A DNA stretch of 64,000 nt from the IMG/VR virus record IMGVR_UViG_3300023301_000008, positions 1 to 64,000 of that record; one strand, given 5' to 3'. The stretch comes from a virus. Below the pieces are notes generated by a model that was given only the letters and a program-made list of their open reading frames with translations, ran no database searches and was not told the origin of the DNA. How positions within the stretch are numbered: position 1 is the first letter of the stretch; each line of letters begins with the position of its first letter. The position numbers and the translations under genes are program-made. Of the stretch, positions 37,261 through 45,517 are shown one piece after another.

Positions 37261-40200
37261 TCACAGCTCGCACGCAACACAGTTCGAGAGCTGAGTACCT
37301 TCCATCGGGTTCTGGTTTACACGGGTGTAGTAGATGGTCTTAAGGCCTTTCTTCCACGCGTAGATGTGCGCTTTAGTGATGTCACGAGTTGTGGCATCGC
37401 CGTTGATGAACAGTGTGCAGGAGAGGCCCTGGTCTACGTGTTCGGTTGCGGCAGCATAGACATCGATCAACGCCTCTGGGGAGAGGTGGTACGAGTCTCG
37501 GTAGAACTCTCGGTTGTCTTCGTTCATTCCGAAGGCCGGGTAGTAGATGCGTCCGAGCGCACCCTCCTTACGAATCTCAATCTGTGCTGAGATCGGGTGG
37601 ATGGATGCGGTGGAGTGGTTGATGTATGAGATCGAACCGGTCGGAGGCACCGCTTGAAGGTATCCGTTGTAGATGCCGTACTTAGCCACCACGTCCCGAA
37701 GAAGGGTCCATACCTCGACCCCGGGGACCGTAATTCCATACTTCTTGAATAGCTCCTGCACTCTCTCAGTTTTTGGTGCCCAACTCTGTGAGATGTACTT
37801 CTCAAAATACTCCCCAGAGGCGTACTTACTTGATTCAAATCCGTCAAAGGTCTCTCCACGTTCTTTCGCAATGGTGGCTGATGCTCTCACGGCATAGTAG
37901 GTAATGGCCGCAAAATACGCTGAAGTAAAGTCCACAGCCTCTGGAGAGTCGTAATGTATTTTCTCGGAGGCCAAAAATCCTGCAAGGTTCATCTGACCGA
38001 GGCCGATGGCGTGTGTCATGGCGTTTCCTTGTGCAATCGAAGGCACGGCTGACACATTGGAGAGGTCGGATACAGCGGTAAGTGCTCGAACAGCGATGTG
38101 TACCGTGTTTCCTAGGTCACCACCGTATATCGACTTGGCAATGTTCATAGAGCCTAGGTTGCAAGAGATGTCTCGACCAACGTGATCGTATGAGCCATCC
38201 TCATTGAAAGTGGAGGCGGTGTTGACCTGAAGAATCTCTGAGCAGAGGTTAGACATGTTGATGCGACCCTTCAGATTGGAGGCCCGGTTAGCAGTGTCCT
38301 CGAAGAGAAGGAACGGATAGCCGGAGGACATAGCCAACTCTGAGACGACCTCGAAGAATCGAAGTGCCTTGATCTTGGTCTTCCTGATCCTAGAGTCCTC
38401 TACCCATGCACGGTAGTGCTCGGTCACAGAGAGGTCGGTCATGGGCTTACCCATAACGCGCTCCACATCATAGGGCGAGAAGAGGTACATATCCTCGTCG
38501 TTCTTAGCCAAGTGGAAGGTGATATCCGGAATGACCACGGCGAGGGAGAGCGTTTTAATTCTGCTCTTCTCGTCCGCGTTTTCGCGCTTGGTGTCTAGGA
38601 ACGTCAGAATGTCCGGGTGGTGCGCGTTCAAGTAGACCGCACCGGCACCGGGGCGAGCCCCGAGTTGGTTAGAGTACGAGAAAGCATCCTCAAGCATCTT
38701 CATAACTGGCACGACACCGGAAGACTGGCCCTCGATCTTTTTTATGGGGGCACCGGCTTCACGAAGATTGGTGAGCGTAAACGCCACACCCCCACCGCGC
38801 TTAGACATTTGGAGCGCAGCATTATGAATGTTCGAAATTGATTCCATGTTGTCTTCAGTACGTACGAGAAAACAGTTGTGAACAACATACCCATTTGCAA
38901 CGTAGGTGTGATCATCCTCAACCTCCAAGTTGAAGACCTCTACAGGACTCTCTAGGGCTGTGTGGTCCACACTCCGCACCCTGTACATGGGGTGTCCGTC
39001 TATCACGCGCTTATGTACTGTGGACTGGTGGCTGTCAGTAATTCGGAACTTCTCAATGGTCTTGTCTACCGCATAGATATACTCAGTGTTTCTTCCGACT
39101 CCCTGTGTGATAATCAACTGGGCGGTAGGGTTTCCTGCCTGATTAGTATAAATTCTAGTTGTTGGGGCTAGGCCTGTTCGAAGGGCGGTATCAAAAAGTT
39201 GCTGAACTAGGGCTGGGTTTACGAGGTCCATAATTACCCCAGCCTTGACTGTTGTGCCGTCTCCCCGCATGGCTCCAATCAGGAGCCCCCACAGGAAATC
39301 AGCAGGAGCGTGAGTGTAAATTTCCGGTAGGGTTTTTCTATCAAAACCCGTACCAATGGTGTTTAGGAAGAAGTCCCCGACAGCTTGCGACCAGACAGCC
39401 ACATTGGTGGACCCGTCCTTGTTCACGTTTATGGTAGGGGTGAGGCCGAAAATCTCCTCAGACAAGGCAATGACATCCTCAATGTATTTCTCCTCATGGG
39501 ACCCAAAAGTAAATCGTACTCCCTTCACTGCGCCGTTGGTTCGATGTGTGTATCCCTCAGCCAGGTAGTATCCTATAAATCTTCCGAACTTCTCGTCAAG
39601 TTGCACGACATCCCGTACAGGCCGAGACTGTAGTGAGGTGGTGTGGCCTTTTCTTTTGTTGTTTTTAGCGTCCACTGTACCTACGGCCAGTACTCCTGCG
39701 TCTAGGCTATATCGAGTGCTGTTTCTCAGGTACGAGGACACCTGTATTTGAGTATCCTCTTCGAGTGTGGTGTCCACCCCCAAAGCCACATAGTCTCCGG
39801 GCTTTACATCCTGGAGGGGCACCCATTTCAGATTTTCGGTGGCTCCGTCTCCCAAGTGTACAGACGCTACGTCCCGGGGGGTAGATACCAGTACCGGGTG
39901 CTCCCCTGTGCCACGAAGGGGTCGGATGTTCCCACTCACAGCGAGAGTGACCATGAAGTCGGTCTCATATCTGGAGCCTACAGAGGTTACGGACATGAAT
40001 CGACCAGCATGTGTCAGTACTTTGTCTCCCGTTCGAATTTTCTCGATAGGTACAGAGCCGTTTTCGGTCGTAATCGGAGTCCCCGCTTCGAAGCACGAGA
40101 CCAATTCTCCTCGCTGAGCCTTGGCCGCGTTGAGGAACGTGGGGGTTGCGGGCTGGTAACGACCAGTCATGATTTCGTCTACAAGGGACTCTGCAGTGGA

Positions 40201-40635
40201 GACATCTCCACGAGCGAGATAGAGCGCGGTGGCCGAAACTCGGTCCTCGAATCGCTCAAGATATCGCTTACCATCGAAGGTTTTCAGGGCATACGTGGTG
40301 TAGAACTTGACCGCTCCGAGGAGTCCTGGGAATCGAAACTTGTACGCGTAGGAGAGCTTGTATATGTCCTTGACATCCTCAAAGTTGTACTGGTCGAAGA
40401 TGGCCTTCTCGTAGTACTCATTGTCGAATAGGAAGTCCAGCTTCTCTTCAAGGGTGTGAAAAAAGACCGTAGAAGGATTAATGTTCGTCAAGAAGTATTG
40501 ACGTGCGGACTCTCTGTCCATGTGGAGCTGGAGGGTCTTTTTCTCTTCATCGGCGTAGAAGTATGACATCGCGTTCAAGGCGAAGTAGTCGGACTCCCCG
40601 TGCGATGTGGTGCTTACGTCCTCAATGATTGTCAT
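37261..40635 (-). CDS. nrdE: Class Ib ribonucleotide reductase large subunit with intein, 1124 aa
   Basis: Reduces NDPs to dNDPs. The spliced protein would be 717 aa, normal for NrdE. Recognisable parts are RGELVS joined to CFLVRTEDNMESI, SKRGGGVA, NLCSEI and the C-terminal CVACEL redox pair. The intein occupies residues 181-587 at a conserved active-site Cys. The start overlaps the end of nrdI by 14 bases. Confidence 0.95.
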   Translation of the reverse strand: MTIIEDVSTTSHGESDYFALNAMSYFYADEEKKTLQLHMDRESARQYFLTNINPSTVFFHTLEEKLDFLFDNEYYEKAIFDQYNFEDVKDIYKLSYAYKFRFPGLLGAVKFYTTYALKTFDGKRYLERFEDRVSATALYLARGDVSTAESLVDEIMTGRYQPATPTFLNAAKAQRGELVSCFEAGTPITTENGSVPIEKIRTGDKVLTHAGRFMSVTSVGSRYETDFMVTLAVSGNIRPLRGTGEHPVLVSTPRDVASVHLGDGATENLKWVPLQDVKPGDYVALGVDTTLEEDTQIQVSSYLRNSTRYSLDAGVLAVGTVDAKNNKRKGHTTSLQSRPVRDVVQLDEKFGRFIGYYLAEGYTHRTNGAVKGVRFTFGSHEEKYIEDVIALSEEIFGLTPTINVNKDGSTNVAVWSQAVGDFFLNTIGTGFDRKTLPEIYTHAPADFLWGLLIGAMRGDGTTVKAGVIMDLVNPALVQQLFDTALRTGLAPTTRIYTNQAGNPTAQLIITQGVGRNTEYIYAVDKTIEKFRITDSHQSTVHKRVIDGHPMYRVRSVDHTALESPVEVFNLEVEDDHTYVANGYVVHNCFLVRTEDNMESISNIHNAALQMSKRGGGVAFTLTNLREAGAPIKKIEGQSSGVVPVMKMLEDAFSYSNQLGARPGAGAVYLNAHHPDILTFLDTKRENADEKSRIKTLSLAVVIPDITFHLAKNDEDMYLFSPYDVERVMGKPMTDLSVTEHYRAWVEDSRIRKTKIKALRFFEVVSELAMSSGYPFLLFEDTANRASNLKGRINMSNLCSEILQVNTASTFNEDGSYDHVGRDISCNLGSMNIAKSIYGGDLGNTVHIAVRALTAVSDLSNVSAVPSIAQGNAMTHAIGLGQMNLAGFLASEKIHYDSPEAVDFTSAYFAAITYYAVRASATIAKERGETFDGFESSKYASGEYFEKYISQSWAPKTERVQELFKKYGITVPGVEVWTLLRDVVAKYGIYNGYLQAVPPTGSISYINHSTASIHPISAQIEIRKEGALGRIYYPAFGMNEDNREFYRDSYHLSPEALIDVYAAATEHVDQGLSCTLFINGDATTRDITKAHIYAWKKGLKTIYYTRVNQNPMEGTQLSNCVACEL
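38875..40095 (-). mobile_element. Intein with LAGLIDADG homing endonuclease in nrdE
   Basis: A 407-residue intein begins CFEAGTPI and ends VANGYVVHN before Cys+1 (the catalytic-region Cys of NrdE). LAGLIDADG motifs are FIGYYLAEG and LLIGAMRGDG. The His-Asn terminus is canonical, so splicing is likely intact. Confidence 0.93.
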
Positions 40636-41038
40636 TGCTTTCCATTTCTGTGTAGGTGTGTAGCTCTGCTAGTACAGTGCTTACGTCTTCGTCTGAGCCA
40701 AGTAGCTCGAATCTGTGTAGTACGGGGACTTCACACTTTTGGGATACGATATCGCCTCCACGGCAGTATGTATCTCCGAAGTTGGTGTTCCCTGATGCTA
40801 CCACGCCTCGGATCAATGCGCGGTTGTCGGGGTCGTTCAAGAATTTGATGACCTGTTTGGGTACTGCAGCCTCAACATCTCGTCCTCCCGCGTAGGTGGG
40901 GAAGATCAGAATGTAGGGCTTGGTGACCTTGAGAAGCTCGTCGGTCGGGTGTAGGGGGATGCGATGGGCTGGCCACTCTAGGCGGTCAACAAAACGCCCC
41001 GTGTTGTTTGTGATGTTAGAGAAAAAGACAACGTCCAT
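40622..41038 (-). CDS. nrdI: NrdI flavodoxin-like protein, 138 aa
   Basis: Flavodoxin that activates the class Ib metal cofactor. FFSNITNNTGRFV at the N-terminus binds the FMN phosphate; FPTYAGG and GNTNFGDTYCRGG follow the family pattern. Between nrdH and nrdE. Confidence 0.93.
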   Translation of the reverse strand: MDVVFFSNITNNTGRFVDRLEWPAHRIPLHPTDELLKVTKPYILIFPTYAGGRDVEAAVPKQVIKFLNDPDNRALIRGVVASGNTNFGDTYCRGGDIVSQKCEVPVLHRFELLGSDEDVSTVLAELHTYTEMESNDNH

Positions 41039-41046
41039 AGCGAACC

Positions 41047-41280
41047 CTAGGCGCTGAGAGCTGACAACCTGTCAGGACGGAATCCGCTCCAGTGGTCGTC
41101 TCCGGCGATTACTACGGGGGCCTGCATGTAGCCGAGGCTCATAGCCAGCTCGTAGGCTTCGGGGTCTTCAGTTATATCGCGCTTGGTATATTCGAGGCCG
41201 CTCTTATCTAGGGCTCTCTGGGTGGCCGTACAAGGTACGCAGTTGGGTTTTGCCAGTAATGTGATCGTCATGTCTGTCAC
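41047..41280 (-). CDS. nrdH: NrdH glutaredoxin-like electron donor, 77 aa
   Basis: The CVPC redox motif at residues 14-17 and WSGFRPDRL at the end are hallmarks of NrdH, the thioredoxin-reductase-dependent donor for NrdEF. Start may be the Met at residue 1 or 4. First long gene of the nrd operon. Confidence 0.94.
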   Translation of the reverse strand: MTDMTITLLAKPNCVPCTATQRALDKSGLEYTKRDITEDPEAYELAMSLGYMQAPVVIAGDDHWSGFRPDRLSALSA

Positions 41281-41286
41281 CCTATC

Positions 41287-41364
41287 CTATTGACAAGATT
41301 CGCAGGCGAATTCGTCTGCTGGGTCTATTGGGATGGCGTATCCGTCTACAAATTCATTTTCCAT
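41287..41364 (-). CDS. Small acidic protein, 25 aa, leading the nrd operon
   Basis: Begins MENEFVDGYAIPIDPA and ends with a CESC pair. AAGGA is placed six bases before the ATG. It precedes nrdH by six bases. Confidence 0.5.
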   Translation of the reverse strand: MENEFVDGYAIPIDPADEFACESCQ

Positions 41365-41394
41365 GGGGTTCCTTTTTTGTCGTCCCCGGAAGCA

Positions 41395-41440
41395 AAAAAG
41401 ACAGACCAAAGCACCGTAAGGCACCCGATCTGTCACGTAG
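41395..41440 (-). terminator. Minus-strand terminator upstream of nrd operon
   Basis: Read on the minus strand, GACAGA...TCTGTC closes a hairpin followed by six T (A run at 41395-41400 on the plus strand). It implies a separate short minus-strand RNA from 41440-41570, in which I see no gene. Confidence 0.6.
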
Positions 41441-41565
41441 CGGGGTTGCGTGTATGTCCAGCGATTTGCTGGTCCTAACAGACTAGCACCAAAGGTCGCT
41501 TGCGTGCTTAGAGAGGTGGCTGGTATGCTCTCTAATACTATTTTGAACTCCTCAATAAAGACGGC

Positions 41566-41606
41566 AAAAACCCCGGTCACCTTAAGAAAAGGTGCCGGGG
41601 TTTTTT
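41566..41606. terminator. Bidirectional rho-independent terminator
   Basis: CCCCGGTCACCTT pairs with AAGGTGCCGGGG (one bulge), flanked by five A and six T. It can stop transcription from either side; it ends the membrane-protein gene at 41619. Confidence 0.85.
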
Positions 41607-41618
41607 GTCCTAAAGTGT

Positions 41619-42002
41619 CTAGACCTTGTTGGCAGAGACAGTTGTTTCCACTGCTTCTTGAGCGCCATTCGGGATGACGTGGACACCAATTGCGGCTAGG
41701 CCAGCTAGTGCAACACTGATCCAGTCACTTGAGGTAACTGCTCCCCATGAGAGCGCGGCCCCTAGAACCACAGCAAGGGCCATGAGTGAAGCTCCGGCGA
41801 GCACCACGAATGTCTTGCCAAACTTGGCCAGTCCTGCAGGCAGATTTGGAATCAAGTACACTCCGATGGCGGTCACCATGGCGATAGCGATGTTGACGTA
41901 TTCGATGGGTGTAACAAGATTGTCTGTGAGGGCCGATCCTAGGATAGCGATTCCTGCGGAGATGATCATCACAATAGCTTTAGCGTATACACTAATGTTC
42001 AT
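41619..42002 (-). CDS. Small membrane protein (holin-like), 127 aa
   Basis: Four hydrophobic segments (about residues 5-25, 35-52, 64-86, 92-112) with little else. AGGAAG precedes the ATG. The size fits a holin, but no endolysin is adjacent; assignment is tentative. Confidence 0.7.
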   Translation of the reverse strand: MNISVYAKAIVMIISAGIAILGSALTDNLVTPIEYVNIAIAMVTAIGVYLIPNLPAGLAKFGKTFVVLAGASLMALAVVLGAALSWGAVTSSDWISVALAGLAAIGVHVIPNGAQEAVETTVSANKV

Positions 42003-42073
42003 GTGCTTCTTCCTATCTATGCAGGCGACAGAGCGCGGGAGTGCACAAATGAGCCTACATTACTACTAATAGT

Positions 42074-42331
42074 TTACTCTACGTTTCTACGCTGATTAAA
42101 GAGTTTCCATCGCTCATCAATGATTTTGACAGCTGCAGCAGTGATTCCGGTCTTGTATTTGTTGAAGTGGTGGGAGCAGAACATGAGGTCTCCGTTACCG
42201 AGCAGCACACCTACGTATGCTTGGGCCCCGCACTGATCACATCTGTCCGAGACCACCAGAATATTGGTCTCATCCTCGGCTTCGGGTTCATCGGAGGCTT
42301 TAACCTCTGGGTCTATTGTTGCAGTTTCCAT
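42074..42331 (-). CDS. Small zinc protein (CDQCGAQAY family), 85 aa
   Basis: RCDQCGAQAYV (about residue 30) and LMFCSHHFNKY (about 50) give a Cys/His zinc site found in a common actinobacterial and actinophage small protein. TACAAT ends six bases before the ATG on the minus strand, so it is leaderless. Confidence 0.78.
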   Translation of the reverse strand: METATIDPEVKASDEPEAEDETNILVVSDRCDQCGAQAYVGVLLGNGDLMFCSHHFNKYKTGITAAAVKIIDERWKLFNQRRNVE

Positions 42332-42471
42332 ATGTACATTGTAACCCGCAATCTACTTCATTGTCCAGCCCTATTCGGATTTTTCACGGTATCTCAGGCA
42401 TTCACTAGGCTTCGGGGGGATAGAGAACTGTCTGACTGGTGGGTTGTACAGATGCTACAAATAACTAGGGC

Positions 42472-42500
42472 TTGACTTGTGGCTTGCGGGGATATAGAGT
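42472..42500 (+). promoter_or_regulatory. Promoter of second whiB-like gene
   Basis: TTGACT (42472-42477), 17 bases, TAGAGT (42495-42500), about 35 bases before the start. Confidence 0.78.
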
Positions 42501-42535
42501 TGGGGTGCACCGTTACCAACAAGAAAGTAGACACT

Positions 42536-42838
42536 ATGAGAACCATTCCTATGCCCACATTCGAGGGTAAAGGACCTCGCCCTTGTGCAACCGACCCCGA
42601 ACTCTTTATGAGTGAGATCAACTTCCCGTCCAAGTCTAGAGAGGCCAGAGATATTGTAGTTGAGGCTAAAAAGATTTGTGCCACGTGCCCCTATAAGAGG
42701 GAGTGCGGAATTTATGCGCTTGACAGCCCTGACGAACGTGGTGTCTGGGGTGGCTTCTCTGAGCAGGAACGAAAGATGTTCCGTCAAACTATGTCCGGGG
42801 GGAAAGTTCGCCAGACTGCTCCAGTCGCACGCGGTTGA
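42536..42838 (+). CDS. WhiB-like Fe-S transcription factor, 100 aa
   Basis: Compact WhiB: Cys at about residue 17, then CATCPYKREC (about 49-58), then GVWGGFSEQER. A basic C-terminal tail suits DNA or sigma-factor contact. The 3' 50 bases overlap the convergent HTH gene. Confidence 0.9.
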   Translation: MRTIPMPTFEGKGPRPCATDPELFMSEINFPSKSREARDIVVEAKKICATCPYKRECGIYALDSPDERGVWGGFSEQERKMFRQTMSGGKVRQTAPVARG

Positions 42839-43271
42839 TCGAGTAATATATTGGGTTGGCTGAGCTGAGCCCGAGCATATCCGCCACCTTGGCCATTGAA
42901 AGTCCGGCCTCAAAGTATTTGTGAAGTGCAAGGTGATATTCTTCGGTGCTCGTCAGCTTGGCCACGATAATTTCAGCTAGTGCCGCATCGTAGACTTCCT
43001 GAGGGTACTTCGTACGTGCACGCCCAGAAGACGGCTTGAGGGACGCGGTGGTGACGCGCCTACGTAGACCGGCGTACGTGACTCCGAGGGCTGCAGCCAT
43101 ATCGAGCAGGGAGCCCCTCTTAGCGTAGTACTCGCAGAGGAGGCGTGTGTACTCACGGCTCGCGTCATGCTGTGGGGACACGGTGTCCCTACTACCGTAG
43201 GCTCGTACGGCCAACGGCAGCAGTGGCGCGACTAGCGCGGCGTACTCCTGAGTCATTTCTGTCTTCGTCAT
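42789..43271 (-). CDS. Helix-turn-helix protein, 160 aa
   Basis: Two HTH-like segments: SLLDMAAALGVTYAGLRRRV (about residues 52-71) and SMAKVADMLGLSSA (about 128-141). Minus-strand promoter TTGACA, 17 bases, TATTGT, six bases to ATG makes it leaderless. Possibly a small-terminase-like or regulatory DNA-binding protein; unresolved. Confidence 0.7.
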   Translation of the reverse strand: MTKTEMTQEYAALVAPLLPLAVRAYGSRDTVSPQHDASREYTRLLCEYYAKRGSLLDMAAALGVTYAGLRRRVTTASLKPSSGRARTKYPQEVYDAALAEIIVAKLTSTEEYHLALHKYFEAGLSMAKVADMLGLSSANPIYYSINRVRLEQSGELSPRT

Positions 43272-43359
43272 ACCTCTACAATACTGACTAAAAGGTATAA
43301 TGTCAAGGGCTCTTTAAAATTTTCTCGTTACGTTTTTAGAAATCCTGTAGGATGGGGGA

Positions 43360-43986
43360 ATGACTTCACCACAACCGCCATCTTTCCCGTTTACTCCCCC
43401 TATGCCTCCGCCTCCTCCTGAGACGGTCTATACCACTGCGCCCGGGCTTCCTCGGATCGCCCCGCCGCCCATCCAAGAGTGGAACGCGCCTACACCCGCG
43501 CCCGTGAGCGAGCCTGCACAGGTGGTCTCTCCAGTGCGAAAGAAGAGTACACGACTAAATTTGGACTCCACATGGGTTCTGGTCTTCACCGTGTCCATTG
43601 TGTTCGGGTTGATGCTCGCCTCCTTCACTGCCTCGTTTGTTGCGATCTATGAGGTGGCTGAGTTTACGGGTATTGGTGAGCTTCGCTGGGTGTTCCCGGT
43701 CTTCATCGATGCGGCTATCCTCGCGTACACGCTGTCCCTCTTTATCTTCAAGCATCGCGGGGAGAGTACGTGGCGCACCCTTCTAGGCCTCTTCGGCTTC
43801 GCACTCCTCTCTGTTGCGGCCAACGTGGTCCACACGATCTCGTATTGGGAGGGGGACATCTCCAGTTACCAGTCTTGGATCGGAATAGTATTGACTGCTG
43901 CTGCGCCTATCGCGGTGTTGCTTGCGTCTGAGGAGATTGCTCGTCTGGCATTCGAGCCGGAGGGCCTAGACAAAACTTCTGTTTAG
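43360..43986 (+). CDS. DUF2637 membrane protein, 208 aa
   Basis: A Pro-rich N-terminal 60 residues precede four membrane helices (about 72-95, 108-128, 140-158, 172-190). The helix region has RWVFPVFIDAAILAYTL and SVAANVVHT, matching DUF2637 proteins of actinobacteria and their plasmids. Function unknown; often linked to DNA-transfer or regulatory loci. TAGGAT ends six bases before the ATG. Confidence 0.8.
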   Translation: MTSPQPPSFPFTPPMPPPPPETVYTTAPGLPRIAPPPIQEWNAPTPAPVSEPAQVVSPVRKKSTRLNLDSTWVLVFTVSIVFGLMLASFTASFVAIYEVAEFTGIGELRWVFPVFIDAAILAYTLSLFIFKHRGESTWRTLLGLFGFALLSVAANVVHTISYWEGDISSYQSWIGIVLTAAAPIAVLLASEEIARLAFEPEGLDKTSV

Positions 43987-43999
43987 CACTACATAGAAA

Positions 44000-44116
44000 G
44001 TGGTTAGAGCCCTGTCAAGATTCTTTGGCGGGACCCTCTCAGGACCAGTCATTATGATTGGAATGTTCCTGTTGCTTTCGGCTGGCCTCTTCATGGGGGT
44101 TCGCTGGGATGCGTAG
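44000..44116 (+). CDS. Single-span membrane peptide, 38 aa
   Basis: Begins VRALSRFFGGTLSG (GTG start) and has one membrane helix (residues about 14-34). No good ribosome site is visible. Confidence 0.4.
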   Translation: MVRALSRFFGGTLSGPVIMIGMFLLLSAGLFMGVRWDA

Positions 44117-44172
44117 GCGCGGTATGAATGTAGCGTAAACCAGTGTGAGACTCGTCTCATAGTGCTAGTATT

Positions 44173-44205
44173 GAGCCGTCCGGTAAATTGCCGGGCGGCT
44201 CTTAC
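44173..44205 (+). terminator. Rho-independent terminator
   Basis: GAGCCGTCCGG pairs with CCGGGCGGCTC, then TTACTATT; the T run is interrupted. A GAGAC/GTCTC hairpin lies just upstream. Confidence 0.7.
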
Positions 44206-44220
44206 TATTGGGGGGCACCG

Positions 44221-44412
44221 TTGTCAATCGAATTTGATTATAAAGAGAACTCGTACATGCTTGTGCGCGGCCCTGGAACAGGGGTCTGGATTCTCCTGGT
44301 CAAAGGCGAGACCGGTGCCTTCACGATCCTCCTCAGATTCAATGGGGACACAGACGAGAGCAAAGCAATTGACACAGCAAAAGGACATATCAATGAAAAA
44401 CGATCCGATTGA
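44221..44412 (+). CDS. Hypothetical protein, 63 aa
   Basis: TTG start at 44221 with GGGGGG upstream. Beta-rich (SYMLVRGPGTGVWILLV). It overlaps the next gene's start by 20 bases. Confidence 0.6.
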   Translation: MSIEFDYKENSYMLVRGPGTGVWILLVKGETGAFTILLRFNGDTDESKAIDTAKGHINEKRSD

Positions 44413-44671
44413 GATTGAGAGCCCCGCAGAACAGGAACGGCTATTCAAGAAACTGAAAGCCGAAAATGACGCAGACCTTAAGATGGAAATGACCACACTA
44501 GCTGACGGCCCCGCCAAGGGGACCGAGATGCTTATCCCCCACGGAGTGTACGTAGTCTCTGCCGAAGTTGAGGGTAACGAGTACATTTACATCCGTAGCG
44601 CACGTCTGACCGACACATTTCTACACCTACGTACGGACAATTCTAGCTCCTCAGAAACAGGTGTACAATGA
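44393..44671 (+). CDS. Hypothetical protein, 92 aa
   Basis: AAGGA lies eight bases before the ATG. Charged helical N-terminus, then beta strands (GVYVVSAEVEGNEYIYI). No family recognised. Confidence 0.65.
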   Translation: MKNDPIEIESPAEQERLFKKLKAENDADLKMEMTTLADGPAKGTEMLIPHGVYVVSAEVEGNEYIYIRSARLTDTFLHLRTDNSSSSETGVQ

Positions 44672-44722
44672 ATAAACACACAAAGTGTGTACCCCTCAAC
44701 GAGGGCCAAGAAGGAGGGCCAG

Positions 44723-44905
44723 ATGTCGCTTGATACCGCACCTCTAATCCTCTGTGTCCAGGACGATCTTCTACAGGTCCAGGACAACTTTGGGTCGGAC
44801 CTAATCTACGTGAAGTCAGTGCATGGCTTGGATGCCGTGCAGTTTAATGACGAAGGCGACGAGATCGCCCGTTACACCGTGGATGTGCAACTAACGAGGT
44901 TGTAG
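44723..44905 (+). CDS. Hypothetical protein, 60 aa
   Basis: AAGGAGGG precedes ATG 44723. Beta-rich, ends TVDVQLTRL. Overlap-free operon member. Confidence 0.6.
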   Translation: MSLDTAPLILCVQDDLLQVQDNFGSDLIYVKSVHGLDAVQFNDEGDEIARYTVDVQLTRL

Positions 44906-44907
44906 GT

Positions 44908-45171
44908 GTGTTCTCCGTCCTAGAGATTGTTCTATCCCTGGTTCTGGCATTTTTTGCCGGAGGCTCGGTTTGGCATGTCGTCAGCATTCGCACACACAGA
45001 CGAAGAATCTGCGCAATAGTCTCAGCGGACGACCACACCAGAGAGGCCGCACGTCTCGTGCACCGGGCAATCCGCACCAAAGACCTCGTATACAAACAAC
45101 ACCTCCGGGATGATGCCTTCCAGCACTATGTCCTTGCAGACAAGATTGAGAATGGGCCATATTTCCCTTGA
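44908..45171 (+). CDS. N-terminally anchored membrane protein, 87 aa
   Basis: GTG start two bases after the previous stop. One N-terminal membrane helix (residues 3-24) and a basic cytoplasmic domain with several His. Confidence 0.62.
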   Translation: MFSVLEIVLSLVLAFFAGGSVWHVVSIRTHRRRICAIVSADDHTREAARLVHRAIRTKDLVYKQHLRDDAFQHYVLADKIENGPYFP

Positions 45172-45196
45172 CTTTTTAATAGTCCTGCCCTAGACT
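45168..45196 (+). promoter_or_regulatory. Promoter of leaderless gene at 45203
   Basis: TTGACT (45168-45173), 17 bases, TAGACT (45191-45196), six bases to ATG. It overlaps the preceding stop codon. Confidence 0.85.
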
Positions 45197-45202
45197 AGGG
45201 GT

Positions 45203-45517
45203 ATGGATTACATCAAGCTTCAAGAAAAAACCAAGACACTGTCTAAGATAGCCATACGGGTAGGCATAGGATTTTATATCCTGCTCTGTCTAGCATTACT
45301 CACACTTCTGGGCATCATCCTCTCATCTATCTCATTCCCGGGAAACCTGATTTCCCTGGCCACCTACAGTGTGGCCCTTCTTGCTCTTCTTTCGTACGTC
45401 TTCCGGGAGTTCGTAGAGTATAAGGCCAGGCAGCAGATCAACAAGATCGAAGCTGCAGAGAGTTCGGCCAAATACCAAGCCGAACTGGCTGAGCTGAGAG
45501 AGCAGGCCAAAAAATGA
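45203..45517 (+). CDS. Two-span membrane protein with coiled coil, 104 aa
   Basis: Membrane helices at about residues 20-43 and 50-68, followed by a charged coiled coil. It overlaps the PRPP-synthetase-like gene start (ATGA). Confidence 0.7.
   Translation: MDYIKLQEKTKTLSKIAIRVGIGFYILLCLALLTLLGIILSSISFPGNLISLATYSVALLALLSYVFREFVEYKARQQINKIEAAESSAKYQAELAELREQAKK

Noticed and set aside
39748-40431. Plus-strand open frame of 227 codons
   Set aside because: Lies opposite nrdE and its intein; no ribosome site or recognisable domain.
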